DNA of 64,000 nucleotides from an uncultured Erythrobacter sp. (GTDB lineage: Bacteria; Pseudomonadota; Alphaproteobacteria; Sphingomonadales; Sphingomonadaceae): NCBI GenBank assembly GCA_947503275.1, contig CANNCZ010000002.1, forward strand, positions 310,001-374,000, read 5' to 3'. A program made the position numbers and the translations under genes. Below are positions 27,694 to 36,413 of the stretch, piece by piece; position 1 is the first letter of the stretch, and every line of letters begins with the position of its first letter. The notes under the pieces are model-generated. The model was not told the DNA's origin and ran no database searches. It saw nothing but the letters and a program-made list of their open reading frames with translations.

Positions 27694-29265
27694 CTAGATA
27701 AGCCCGGCCAGCCCTGCACCCCAAACCGTACCCGCGCCGACGAGGCCAGCGACGAAATAGCCAAGCCAGCCGCCACCGCCTGACCCCGCTGGCCGTTCAG
27801 GCCGATCGGTGAGCAATTTGACGTCGGGCAGCGGCGCGGATTCAGGTGCGCCGCCTTTCGCCGGGAAGCGTTCCTCTATCCGGCGGATCAGGTCAGGTAT
27901 TCGGAACAGCGTTTCCGCATCCTCCTTCAACCGATCAGCCACCGCCGCCTCTGGCCCCAACTCATCGCGGATCCAACTGCGGACATAGGGTGCGGACGTG
28001 TCCCACATATTGATCTGAGGGTTAAGCTGCGTCGCGATTCCTTCGACCATCACCATAGTTTTCTGCAAAAGCAGCAAATGCGGCTGTGTTTGCATGTCGA
28101 AATCACGTGTGATCGCGAACAATCCATCAAGCATCTGCCCGACCGAAAGCTCTGATACAGGCTTACCGCGCATCGGTTCACCGACCGCACGCAGAGCAGT
28201 CGCGAATTCGCCGACAGAGTGATAGCTGGGCACATATTGCGCTTCGAAGTGAATCTCTGCGACGCGGGTGTAATTGCCCGTCGTCAGCCCATAGAGGATT
28301 TCCGCCAGCCATTGCCGCGCGCGCCGATCAATGCGGCCCATAATCCCAAAGTCGATGGCCACGATGGTGCCGTCATCTTCGATGAACAGGTTCCCCTGAT
28401 GCATATCGGCGTGGAAGAAACCGGCGCTGATCGCTTGCGTAAGGAAGCTGATGACCAACTTTTCAGAGATCGCAGACAGGTCATGCCCACGCGCGATCAG
28501 TTCGTCGCGCTTGGATATTTTAACCCCGTCGACCCATTCGATGGTCAAAACCCGCCCATTGGTGCGGTCCCAATCAATGGCAGGGATGCGATAGCCGCTA
28601 ACGCCCGACATTTCTTCTGCCAGCTCGCTAGCAGAGGCAGCCTCGCGTCGCAGATCGAGCTCGGAGTGCGACCAGCGTTTAAAGTTCGCAATGGTCAGGC
28701 GCGGGCGCAGGCGTGTGGCCTCTCCTCCCATCGCCTCTACGTGAGCGGCGGCCCATTCATACGTCTGAATGTCGCGCTCAAACTTTTCGCGAATACCGGG
28801 GCGTAGGACCTTGATAGCAACGGTCCGGCCCTCTTTGGTCACACCTTTGTGCACCTGAGCAATTGAAGCTGCGCCCACAGGGTTGGGATCAACCTCGTCA
28901 AACAGTGCATCCAGCGGCTGATCAAAACTCGCCTCTATCGCGGCCTGTATCTTAGCGAAATCGACAGGCGGCAAATCATCTTGCAAGCTCAGCAGGTTTT
29001 GCGCCGCTTCCTCGCCCACCAGATCGGGCCGTGTGGCTAGGGACTGGCCCAGCTTAATCGCAGCAGGGCCAATGGCGCGGAAAGCGCCCGCATAATCGGG
29101 CTCGCCTTTTTTGCTCGTAAACGTTGCCCAACGTGCGAGTTTAACCAACCGCCGAACTTGGGCAGGGGCATTGGGATCATTCTCTATCCCGACAAGCGCG
29201 CGCCGCCGCGCCAACGTAACGCCCCACCGAGCGAGGCGGGATAGGTGCACTACTGATGAAGTCAC
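27694..29265 (-). CDS. ubiB: ubiquinone biosynthesis kinase-like protein UbiB
   Basis: A 523-residue ABC1/ADCK-family protein needed for ubiquinone synthesis. The hallmark KxGQ helix is AIKLGQSLATRPDLV, followed by the Ala-rich loop VGAASIAQVHKG, the AIKVLRPG lysine and the DFG-type AIDFGIMGR. The C-terminus has the membrane helix GWLGYFVAGLVGAGTVWG. The start is taken as GTG at 29265 with GGAAAG upstream; an upstream ATG at 29310 would lie deep inside ubiE. It follows ubiE by four bases. Confidence 0.95.
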   Translation of the reverse strand: MTSSVVHLSRLARWGVTLARRRALVGIENDPNAPAQVRRLVKLARWATFTSKKGEPDYAGAFRAIGPAAIKLGQSLATRPDLVGEEAAQNLLSLQDDLPPVDFAKIQAAIEASFDQPLDALFDEVDPNPVGAASIAQVHKGVTKEGRTVAIKVLRPGIREKFERDIQTYEWAAAHVEAMGGEATRLRPRLTIANFKRWSHSELDLRREAASASELAEEMSGVSGYRIPAIDWDRTNGRVLTIEWVDGVKISKRDELIARGHDLSAISEKLVISFLTQAISAGFFHADMHQGNLFIEDDGTIVAIDFGIMGRIDRRARQWLAEILYGLTTGNYTRVAEIHFEAQYVPSYHSVGEFATALRAVGEPMRGKPVSELSVGQMLDGLFAITRDFDMQTQPHLLLLQKTMVMVEGIATQLNPQINMWDTSAPYVRSWIRDELGPEAAVADRLKEDAETLFRIPDLIRRIEERFPAKGGAPESAPLPDVKLLTDRPERPAGSGGGGWLGYFVAGLVGAGTVWGAGLAGLI

Positions 29266-29269
29266 GCGC

Positions 29270-30037
29270 TTATACTTTCCACCCGGAATGGATCGCGACC
29301 GCGCCGCCAAGGATCGTCTCCGCCTTTGTGTTCACAAAGCCAGCTGCGCGGATCATGCTTTCAAATTCAGGCACCTTGGGGAATTTGCGGATCGATTCGA
29401 CCAGATAGCGATAGCTATCCGCATCTCCCGCGATCGCCTGACCCATCCGGGGCAGCAATTGGTCGGAATAGACGTCGTAAATCTCTTTAAAGCCCGCCCA
29501 TTCGGTGGTCGAAAACTCCATGCAATAGAACCGGCCACCGGGGCGCAATACACGGTATGCTTCGGCCAGCGCCTGATCCTTAAACGTCACGTTGCGGATG
29601 CCGAAAACGATTGTGTAGGCGTCAAAGGAGTTCGATGCGAAATCGACCTTTTCTGCGTTCTGGCAGGTGAAGACGAGGCTGCCCGTCTCGTCTGTCTCAT
29701 GCCGGTCCAGAGCGCGCTCCGCGCCTACATCCAGCATGTCCTGATTGATGTCAGCGACCGTGATATCCGCGCCGCGATCAGCCATGCGAAAGGCGATGTC
29801 GCCCGTGCCGCCCGCCATATCGAGGATGCGTTCGCCGCGTTGTGGTTTCACACGTTTAACAAACCGATCTTTCCACCCGCGATGCATGCCGATGGACATA
29901 GCATCATTCATTATGTCGTATTTTTTTGCGACGCTGGTGAAGACCTCACCCACGCGGCGGGTTTTTTCCGCAGGCGCCACCTGTTCGTTACCAAAAGAGA
30001 CGGTGTCGGCGTTTAGTTCATTTGGGCTTTGTGTCAT
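29270..30037 (-). CDS. ubiE: ubiquinone/menaquinone C-methyltransferase UbiE
   Basis: A 255-residue SAM-dependent methyltransferase that C-methylates the demethoxyubiquinol ring. The diagnostic N-terminal motif YDIMNDAMSIGMHRGWKD is present, as are the SAM-binding ILDMAGGTGDIAFRMA and the later IVFGIRNVTFKDQALAE. The operon order ubiE-ubiB is usual. The start is ATG at 30037. The 195 bases to the divergent mutM should contain both promoters. Confidence 0.97.
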   Translation of the reverse strand: MTQSPNELNADTVSFGNEQVAPAEKTRRVGEVFTSVAKKYDIMNDAMSIGMHRGWKDRFVKRVKPQRGERILDMAGGTGDIAFRMADRGADITVADINQDMLDVGAERALDRHETDETGSLVFTCQNAEKVDFASNSFDAYTIVFGIRNVTFKDQALAEAYRVLRPGGRFYCMEFSTTEWAGFKEIYDVYSDQLLPRMGQAIAGDADSYRYLVESIRKFPKVPEFESMIRAAGFVNTKAETILGGAVAIHSGWKV

Positions 30038-30232
30038 GCGCGCGGCCTTAGAGGGAATTGCCCCGCGCGCCTAGAGTGTTAGAGCGCAACGTGTGTTGCG
30101 TGCGGTCGGGACATCCGTCCCTCCCTTCTGCCAAGCCTAGCGCTCCCATGCTCTTCCACTCGGAATCTAACTCTCAAGGGTGGAATGAAGGGGGAACCGT
30201 AGGCTTGGCACCGAACGTTAGTGAGCGATTGA

Positions 30233-31048
30233 ATGCCTGAACTACCCGAAGTCGAAACCACAGTCCGAGGCCTCGCGCGCTTTCTCGATGGGGAGCGGAT
30301 TGAGAGGGTTGTGTTGAACCGCCCAAATCTGCGCCGCCCCTTCCCGCCTGAACTGGTGCAGGTGATGACGGGTGCCCAGGTGAAGGGTCTGTCGCGCAGG
30401 GCAAAATACGGGCTGATTGATCTGGATCGCGGATCGACCATCATCTTTCACCTCGGCATGAGCGGGCGTTGGCGGATCGACCCGGATGAACCGGATAAGC
30501 ACGATCATCTGGTGATCGAAACCGCCGACCATCAATTCGCCCTATGCGATCCCCGACGGTTCGGCTCGGTCGATCTGGTGGATACAGCGATGCTGAATGA
30601 CTGGCCGCAATTCGCTTCGCTTGGGCCGGAGCCTTTGGGACCAGGATTGACGGTAGAGCACTTGAAAGCGGCGCTGAAAGGCAAAGTGCAATCGATAAAG
30701 CTGTGCCTGCTGGATCAACGGATCGTCGCGGGGCTTGGCAATATATATGTGTGCGAGGCGCTTTGGCGGGCAGGCATTCATCCGCGTAAGGCCGGAGGCA
30801 AAGTGACCGGCCCGCAGCTTACCCGCCTGATCCCGGTGATCCGCGACGTGCTCAATGCCTCTATCGAGGATGGCGGATCGTCACTGCGCGATTACGCCGC
30901 ACCTGATGGAGAGCTCGGCTATTTCGCCACACGCTTTGATGTTTATGGCCGCGACGGCGAGCCTTGCCGACGCGACGATGGCGGAAAAGTGCGCCGGATC
31001 ACGCAAGGCGGGCGCAGCACATGGTATTGCACCAAATGTCAGAAGTGA
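30233..31048 (+). CDS. mutM: formamidopyrimidine-DNA glycosylase
   Basis: A 271-residue bifunctional glycosylase/AP lyase that removes 8-oxoguanine and FapyG. The catalytic N-terminus PELPEVETTVRGL (Pro after Met removal, Glu next) is intact. The helix-two-turn-helix is seen in LDQRIVAGLGNIYVCEALW. The C-terminal zinc finger is CRRDDGGKVRRITQGGRSTW followed by YCTKCQK, with four cysteines. Length is standard. Confidence 0.97.
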   Translation: MPELPEVETTVRGLARFLDGERIERVVLNRPNLRRPFPPELVQVMTGAQVKGLSRRAKYGLIDLDRGSTIIFHLGMSGRWRIDPDEPDKHDHLVIETADHQFALCDPRRFGSVDLVDTAMLNDWPQFASLGPEPLGPGLTVEHLKAALKGKVQSIKLCLLDQRIVAGLGNIYVCEALWRAGIHPRKAGGKVTGPQLTRLIPVIRDVLNASIEDGGSSLRDYAAPDGELGYFATRFDVYGRDGEPCRRDDGGKVRRITQGGRSTWYCTKCQK

Positions 31049-31239
31049 GGGGACGATCAGTTCAACGGGGCTACTAAGGCCCGAGGAACGGAAAAAAATT
31101 GACGATTCGCATACTGCGCCTTATGTGGCGCGCTTTCGGACGTTCTAGGTAATTCTTGGGCGCCCCCGTTTTTCGAACACATCCAAGAGAATTCGGCTCG
31201 CTCAGTGCGGCCCGAACCCAACGCGAGACAGACAGACCT

Positions 31240-31500
31240 ATGGCCAATACGCCGCAAGCCCGCAAACGCATCCGCCGCAACGATGCCCGTGCCGAAGTGA
31301 ACGGCGCACGCATGAGCCGCATCCGCAGCCACGTGAAAAAGGTCGAAGCGGCCTGTGAAGCTGGTGATAAGGACGCTGCCGCTGCTGCACTTAAAGCGGC
31401 TCAGCCTGAACTTGCTCGCGGCGTTGCACGCGGCGTGATGCACAAGAACACCGTCGCGCGCAAAATGTCGCGTTTGTCTAAGCGCGTCTCTGCTCTTTGA
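31240..31500 (+). CDS. rpsT: 30S ribosomal protein S20
   Basis: An 86-residue, Lys/Arg/Ala-rich three-helix protein of the small subunit. The start at 31240 gives [20 protein letters not shown], the family N-terminus. The closing [19 protein letters not shown] is also canonical. It is monocistronic, followed by a terminator, and lies upstream of dnaA. Confidence 0.97.
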   Translation: MANTPQARKRIRRNDARAEVNGARMSRIRSHVKKVEAACEAGDKDAAAAALKAAQPELARGVARGVMHKNTVARKMSRLSKRVSAL

Positions 31501-31587
31501 TTCGGTTACTCGGGATTCGGTGATTCGGATCTTTTGAGGCTCGAATTTACATTTGTTTACACTTAGCGAGCGCTAGGTATTGTTGAT

Positions 31588-31616
31588 AAGGGCTGTGCCG
31601 ATTGGCACGGCCCTTT
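31588..31616 (+). terminator. intrinsic terminator of rpsT
   Basis: AAGGGCTGTGCC (31588-31599) pairs with GGCACGGCCCTT (31604-31615), with one G-T pair and a four-base loop, followed by T-rich sequence. TGTTGATAA, one base off a DnaA box on the opposite strand, overlaps its foot at 31581-31589. Confidence 0.85.
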
Positions 31617-31973
31617 TTGTTTGTGACAATCGTGACCCATTCACCATAAGCGAATGTTAGGAAACCCCGCGATTCGCGGCCTCCATTTGGTGAATTTTGT
31701 GTTAAAACAACACTTTCAACGCACGCCTGCGGGGTTGCGGCGAGTCAACAAGTATATTTCGAATTTATTGCAATTCCGCGCTTGCGCTGAACGCCTTTCG
31801 GCCCTTAATTCGCATCTCAATCCGGGGCGGGACAGCCCGGTTGTCAAATAGTCGAAACGGTAGAACGCTCCTGTGAAATATCACTTCGCGGGGTAGGGAA
31901 GCTGTATCTATCGAACAGGTCAAAAAGCCTTTGGGGCAACGTTCCCGAAGACTGGCATAACAGTGGGGATGCA
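31617..31973. other. gene-free region upstream of dnaA
   Basis: There is no credible gene in this stretch. It is visibly more A/T-rich than the flanks and holds several small dyads: ATTCACCA (31639-31646) with TGGTGAAT (31688-31695), CCGCGATTCGCGG (31667-31679) and GTGTTAAAACAACAC (31699-31713). It presumably contains the dnaA promoter. I cannot name -35/-10 boxes with confidence, and I do not see a cluster of perfect DnaA boxes that would mark a replication origin. Confidence 0.5.
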
Positions 31974-33434
31974 ATGGTGCACAAAATCAACAAGGCGCGA
32001 TCAACGCGCCGCGGTTCGGACGAAGATTTGATGGAAGATGCAGAATCCGTAAATCTGGCGGCCGATTGGGCTGACATCAGCCAAGGCCTGCGCAAGGACC
32101 TGGGGCATCAATTGCATAGCCAGTGGATCAAACCGATCCAGGTTGGCGGCATCAACAAAGAAAACGGTACACTGGACCTGTTCCTGCCGACCGAATTTTC
32201 CGCAAACTGGGTGAAGGATCGCTTTCATGAGCGGCTTCAACTCGCATGGAAGATTGTGCGCAGCGATGTGCGCAATGTGAACATTCAGGTGCATCCGGGC
32301 CGCCGCCAACTGCCTGAACTGCGCCTCGACGATGGGCGCCGTCCCGCCAATGATGGCGCAAGCGCAATTGCGGTTGCTGCTGGCACAATCGGCGAGGCTG
32401 GCTTTACCTCGTCTGTGGGCCTCGATCCGTCACTCACTTTCGCGGCATTTGTTACAGGTGAGGCCAATGTGCTCGCTTGCAACGCAGCACAACGCATGGC
32501 CGCGACGGAACAGCCGCAATTCTCGCCGCTTTATCTGAAAGCTGCGACCGGTCAGGGCAAGACCCACCTGCTCCACGCGATCGGCCACGCATTCCTGCAA
32601 GCTCATCCACGTGCCCGCATCTTCTATTGCAGCGCCGAACGCTTCATGGTCGAATTCGTCCAAGCGCTCAAAGCAAATCAGATGATCGAGTTCAAAGCGC
32701 GCCTGCGCAGCTTTGACCTGTTGCTGGTCGACGATATCCAATTCATCATCGGCAAAGCATCCGCTCAGGAAGAGCTGCTTTACACGATCGATGCGCTGCT
32801 CGCCGAAGGCAAACGCCTGGTGTTTGCCGCCGATCGCGCTCCGCAGGCATTGGACGGTGTCGAGCCACGCTTGCTCAGCCGCCTTTCGATGGGTCTGGTC
32901 GCCGATATTCAGGCCGCCGATATCGAACTGCGCAAGAAGATCCTTGAGTCGAAACTGTCGCGCTTCGCTCCGCTTTCGGTTCCAGAGGACGTGATCGACT
33001 TTCTCGCCCGCACCATCACGCGCAATGTGCGTGAGCTGGTCGGCGGTCTGAACAAGCTGATCGCTTATGCTCAGTTGACCGGGCAAGAATGCTCGCTGCA
33101 ACTGGCCGAGGAACAGTTGACCGATATTCTGTCAGCCAATCGCCGCCGGATCACAATTGACGAGATTCAGCGCACCGTTTGCCAGTTCTACCGGATCGAC
33201 CGCAGCGAAATGTCGTCTAAGCGCCGCGCGCGTGCCGTTGTGCGTCCGCGACAGGTGGCGATGTATCTGTCCAAAGTGCTGACCCCGCGCTCTTATCCAG
33301 AGATCGGTCGCAAATTTGGGGGACGCGATCATTCGACGGTTATCCACGCCGTGCGCTTGATCGAAGACCTGCGCCAACGCGATGCCGATATGGACGGCGA
33401 TGTGCGCAGCCTTTTGCGTCAGCTAGAGAGTTAA
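31974..33434 (+). CDS. dnaA: chromosomal replication initiator DnaA
   Basis: A 486-residue initiator that binds DnaA boxes and opens the origin. Domain I is at about residues 30-105 (the WIKPIQ region). A short linker precedes the AAA+ core at 150-370 with Walker A-like KAATGQGKTHLLHA (Lys196) and Walker B LLVDDIQFI. Domain IV at 390-486 has the helix-turn-helix signature RPRQVAMYLSKVLTPRSYPE and GGRDHSTVIHAV. The first glycine of the usual GGVGLGKT loop is alanine here (Ala190). The ATG at 31974 follows GGGGA; ATG at 32031 is an alternative if the basic 19-residue extension is not translated. Confidence 0.97.
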   Translation: MVHKINKARSTRRGSDEDLMEDAESVNLAADWADISQGLRKDLGHQLHSQWIKPIQVGGINKENGTLDLFLPTEFSANWVKDRFHERLQLAWKIVRSDVRNVNIQVHPGRRQLPELRLDDGRRPANDGASAIAVAAGTIGEAGFTSSVGLDPSLTFAAFVTGEANVLACNAAQRMAATEQPQFSPLYLKAATGQGKTHLLHAIGHAFLQAHPRARIFYCSAERFMVEFVQALKANQMIEFKARLRSFDLLLVDDIQFIIGKASAQEELLYTIDALLAEGKRLVFAADRAPQALDGVEPRLLSRLSMGLVADIQAADIELRKKILESKLSRFAPLSVPEDVIDFLARTITRNVRELVGGLNKLIAYAQLTGQECSLQLAEEQLTDILSANRRRITIDEIQRTVCQFYRIDRSEMSSKRRARAVVRPRQVAMYLSKVLTPRSYPEIGRKFGGRDHSTVIHAVRLIEDLRQRDADMDGDVRSLLRQLES

Positions 33435-33484
33435 TCCCCACACCCACACCGTTTGCGCATGATGCACACACGCTATCCTCGGGG

Positions 33485-33550
33485 CTATACACAGACCTGT
33501 CGACAGGCTGTGCGCAGGCTGTAAACAGCTTATCCATGAGCTTATCACCA
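33485..33550 (+). promoter_or_regulatory. possible DnaA-box-like elements after dnaA
   Basis: CTATACACA at 33485-33493 matches the DnaA box TTATNCACA at eight of nine positions. Two copies of AGCTTATC, at 33527-33534 and 33539-33546, place TTATC cores 12 bases apart across the start codon of the next gene. These may be a weak DnaA binding cluster or chance. Confidence 0.3.
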
Positions 33551-34300
33551 GACAGACTGGACCGTTTCGCCCGCCACATTGTGCTGCCCGAAATTGGCGG
33601 TGCGGGTCAGGTGGCGCTCGCGGGAAAGCACATTGCCGTCATCGGCCTTGGCGGGATTGGCTCGCCTGCTTTGCAATATCTCGCGGCCAGCGGGATTGGG
33701 CGCTTCACTCTGGTCGATGACGATGTGGTGGATGCAAGCAATCTGCAACGCCAGACGATCTTTACCGCTCGCGATATTGGCCACGGGAAAGCGACCAGCG
33801 CAAGGCGATGGCTCGCCAATTTCGACGATGCCTTGAATGTTTCGATCAGCGATACCCGCATCGGTACCGATAATGTTGGCGACCTAATCGCAGGGGTCGA
33901 TCTGGTGCTGGACGGCACAGATAATTTCGCCACGCGCCTCGCTGTATCGGACGCCTGCGTTGCCGAGCGAACTCCGCTGCTTTCGGCTGCCGTGGGCAGG
34001 TTTCAGGGACAAGTGGGCGCGTTCGCCGGGCATTTGGTGGGCGAGGCTTGCTATCGCTGCTTTGTCGGCGATGCGTTTGATGCCGAGGATTGCGACACTT
34101 GCGCCGAAGACGGCATGCTGGGCGCGATGGCTGGATGGGCCGGGAGCTTTGCCGCTATGCAAGCGATTAGGGTGCTGCTGACAGGTGCGGCCCGGTTCGG
34201 CGACCCGATGTGGGGTAAGCTGCACATCCTCGATGGGATGAAGCCGGGGATGCGCACACTGAAAATAGCCAAGGATGACGGCTGCAAAGGGTGCGGGTAG
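33536..34300 (+). CDS. HesA/MoeB/ThiF-family adenylyltransferase
   Basis: A 254-residue E1-like enzyme that adenylates the C-terminal glycine of a ubiquitin-like sulfur carrier (MoaD or ThiS type). The nucleotide-binding IAVIGLGGIGSPALQYL is followed by LVDDDVVDASNLQRQ and the DGTDNFATRL loop. The zinc site is built from CYRC and CKGC, with additional cysteines in CDTC. There is no rhodanese domain at the C-terminus, so it is MoeB- or ThiF-like rather than MOCS3-like. No sulfur-carrier gene is adjacent, so the pathway cannot be decided. Confidence 0.9.
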   Translation: MSLSPDRLDRFARHIVLPEIGGAGQVALAGKHIAVIGLGGIGSPALQYLAASGIGRFTLVDDDVVDASNLQRQTIFTARDIGHGKATSARRWLANFDDALNVSISDTRIGTDNVGDLIAGVDLVLDGTDNFATRLAVSDACVAERTPLLSAAVGRFQGQVGAFAGHLVGEACYRCFVGDAFDAEDCDTCAEDGMLGAMAGWAGSFAAMQAIRVLLTGAARFGDPMWGKLHILDGMKPGMRTLKIAKDDGCKGCG

Positions 34301-34440
34301 TCTCGGTGACCCAATTCCCCACTCTCTGTCATCGGAAATTTGCGGGCGGATTGGGAGCAATACGTGCCGCAATTCGTTTACATCACAGTTCGAACGACCA
34401 TACGTTTTAAGATAGATTTGACCTGCGGGACTTTGTTGCC

Positions 34441-35229
34441 ATGATCACTGTTCTCTCCCCTGCCAAAAAGCTCAATTTTGACGCGCCCGAAACCTCGTTG
34501 GAAATAACACGGCCGCAACTGGACGTGGACACTCGCGAAATTGCGCAGGTTGCCAAGCAGCAATCGGCAGGCGATTTGAAGCGTTTGATGCATATCTCAG
34601 ACAATTTGGCTGAGCTGAATGCTCAGCGCTTCAAAGCGTTTGACCTCGAAGGCCGCAGCAATTCGGCCAAGCCCGCCGGTTTAACCTTCGATGGAGACGT
34701 CTATTGGGGGCTGGAGGCCAAAAGCATGGGCGAGGACGCGCTCGCCTATGCGCAGGATCACTTACGCATTCTGTCGGGCCTGTACGGCGTGCTGCGCCCA
34801 ATGGACGCGATTCAGCCTTATCGCTTAGAAATGGGCACCAAGATCGCGAACCCTCGTGGCAAATCGCTCTATGACTTTTGGGGCAGCCGAATTGGCGAGC
34901 AATTGACCCAAGACCTCTCCAACCATGCAGACCAGACGATCGTAAATCTGGCTTCCAATGAGTATTTTAAAGCGGTCGACACCTCAGCGCTTCCGGGCAA
35001 GGTTATTGAGGCAAGCTTCCTCAATGTGAAAGACGGTGAAGCGCGGCGGCTCATGTATCATGTCAAATTCGCACGCGGATTGATGGCGCGCTGGATCATG
35101 GAAAACCGCATTGAGAACGCCGATGATCTGCGGGGCTTTGACGCCGAGGGGTACAGGCTTGATCAGAGCGCTTCGAGCGAGACAGAACTGGTGTTCTCCC
35201 GGCCTCAGCCTCCTGTTAAGAAGAAGTAG
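34441..35229 (+). CDS. yaaA: peroxide-stress protein YaaA
   Basis: A 262-residue protein of the YaaA/DUF328 family, which in E. coli limits iron-mediated damage during hydrogen peroxide stress. The starting MITVLSPAKKLNFDAP, the central YWGLEAKSMGEDALAYAQDH, and LYGVLRPMDAIQPYRLEMG are all characteristic. Later come NLASNEYFKAVD and HVKFARGLMARW. A short basic tail KKK ends the protein. It lies 42 bases before the DUF202 gene and may share its transcript. Confidence 0.95.
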   Translation: MITVLSPAKKLNFDAPETSLEITRPQLDVDTREIAQVAKQQSAGDLKRLMHISDNLAELNAQRFKAFDLEGRSNSAKPAGLTFDGDVYWGLEAKSMGEDALAYAQDHLRILSGLYGVLRPMDAIQPYRLEMGTKIANPRGKSLYDFWGSRIGEQLTQDLSNHADQTIVNLASNEYFKAVDTSALPGKVIEASFLNVKDGEARRLMYHVKFARGLMARWIMENRIENADDLRGFDAEGYRLDQSASSETELVFSRPQPPVKKK

Positions 35230-35271
35230 AAGCCGTCACCGCGTGCGTATCTTTGAAGGCTGGAGCGGCAT

Positions 35272-35670
35272 ATGAGCAGCAAAAAATCGTCTAATGATTT
35301 AGCCGAAGACCGTACTGATCTCGCAGAAGATCGCACGGACTGGGCCGAAGACCGCACCCTGATGGCGAATGAACGGACTTTCGCTGGCTGGATGCGAACC
35401 GGTCTTGCCGCGGTAGGCATTGGGCTTGGCTTTAACGCCTTGTTCGGAAAGTTAGAGCCGGCTTATCTCCCTAAAGCCATAGCGACCGTGTTCATCCTGA
35501 TTGGTATTTTCATATTCTACGCAGCGCAGCGCAATGGTTGCGCCGTCCAGACCCGGCTTGAGGCGCACAAAGCCGAACCGTTGAAAACAATGAATATGCA
35601 ATTGATCGCAGCGTTCATGGCACTAGGCAGCGCCAGCCTTGCGATTGGCATATGGGTGATGGACTTTTAA
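35272..35670 (+). CDS. DUF202 (YidH-type) membrane protein with N-terminal heptad repeats
   Basis: A 132-residue inner-membrane protein with three hydrophobic helices (about 42-60, 68-84, 110-130). The family motif ANERTFAGWMRTGLAAVG is intact at residues 32-49. Upstream, residues 9-29 are three tandem copies of D(L/W)AEDRT leading straight into LMANERT, as though the motif's own heptad had been duplicated. The function of DUF202 proteins is unknown. It is convergent with the sirtuin gene with a six-base gap. Confidence 0.9.
   Translation: MSSKKSSNDLAEDRTDLAEDRTDWAEDRTLMANERTFAGWMRTGLAAVGIGLGFNALFGKLEPAYLPKAIATVFILIGIFIFYAAQRNGCAVQTRLEAHKAEPLKTMNMQLIAAFMALGSASLAIGIWVMDF
35296..35379 (+). repeat. 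four 21-base coding units
   Basis: Units at 35296, 35317, 35338 and 35359 encode DLAEDRT, DLAEDRT, DWAEDRT and LMANERT. The DNA copies differ at several third positions, so the expansion is not recent. Confidence 0.8.
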
Positions 35671-35676
35671 CTCCGA

Positions 35677-36378
35677 TCACTCTGCCAAAAGCTGTGCCAC
35701 CCATTCCGGCACCAGCTTACTAGCTTTGCCGTGACGCGATTCTGAAAAGAAGTGGCTGCCTTCGCTTGGTTCCAAATTCAGCTCCAGTGTCGCAGCTCCC
35801 GCACTACGCGCCTCCTGCACAAAGCCCGCCGCCGGATAGACCGCGCCGCTTGTGCCAATGCTCACAAACAGATCGCACTCGGCGAGCGCCACGTAAATCC
35901 GCTCCATTTGATACGGCATCTCGCCAAACCACACGACATCTGGGCGCAAAGCGGACGCCTTGCAGATGGGGCATGATGGGCGGTCAGACATGGTCGCGTT
36001 CCACTCAGAGCGCATCTCGCATGATGTGCACAAAGCACTCTTCAACTCGCCGTGCATGTGCAGCACCTGCTTTGACCCGCCCCGCTCATGCAGATCATCG
36101 ACGTTCTGAGTGACCAGCAACAATTGACCTGAGAACTCAGCCTCAAGCCTCGCCAACGCCACATGCGCCGGATTCGGCTCGACCTTCGCCAAAGCCGCCC
36201 GCCGCATGTCGTAAAAACCCAACACCAAATCGGGATCGCGCGCAAAGCCCTCTGGCGTTGCCACATCTTCAACCTTGTGCTGTTCCCAAAGTCCTCCTGC
36301 GGATCGAAACGTGTCGATCCCGCTCTCTGCGGAAATCCCGGCTCCTGTGAGGATGACGATGCGCTTGAACTCTGCCAT
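35677..36378 (-). CDS. cobB: NAD-dependent protein deacylase (sirtuin) CobB
   Basis: A 233-residue class III sirtuin that removes acetyl or succinyl groups from lysines using NAD. The NAD-binding GAGISAESGIDTFRSAGGLW, TQNVDDLHERGG, and catalytic His in HMHGELKS are all present. Zinc cysteines lie in CTSC and CPIC. The FYDMRR segment carries the Tyr and Arg that favour acidic acyl chains, as in SIRT5 and E. coli CobB. The start is set at ATG 36378 (MAEFKRIVILTGAG); ATG 36387 is possible. It is divergent from dapB with only 35 bases between them. Confidence 0.95.
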   Translation of the reverse strand: MAEFKRIVILTGAGISAESGIDTFRSAGGLWEQHKVEDVATPEGFARDPDLVLGFYDMRRAALAKVEPNPAHVALARLEAEFSGQLLLVTQNVDDLHERGGSKQVLHMHGELKSALCTSCEMRSEWNATMSDRPSCPICKASALRPDVVWFGEMPYQMERIYVALAECDLFVSIGTSGAVYPAAGFVQEARSAGAATLELNLEPSEGSHFFSESRHGKASKLVPEWVAQLLAE

Positions 36379-36413
36379 GGGAACCATGAAACACACGAGG
36401 CGCAAGAGAAGCA

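Noticed and set aside
31501-31973. Replication origin upstream of dnaA
   Set aside because: Only isolated near-matches to DnaA boxes and short dyads are visible; dnaA in alphaproteobacteria is often away from the origin.
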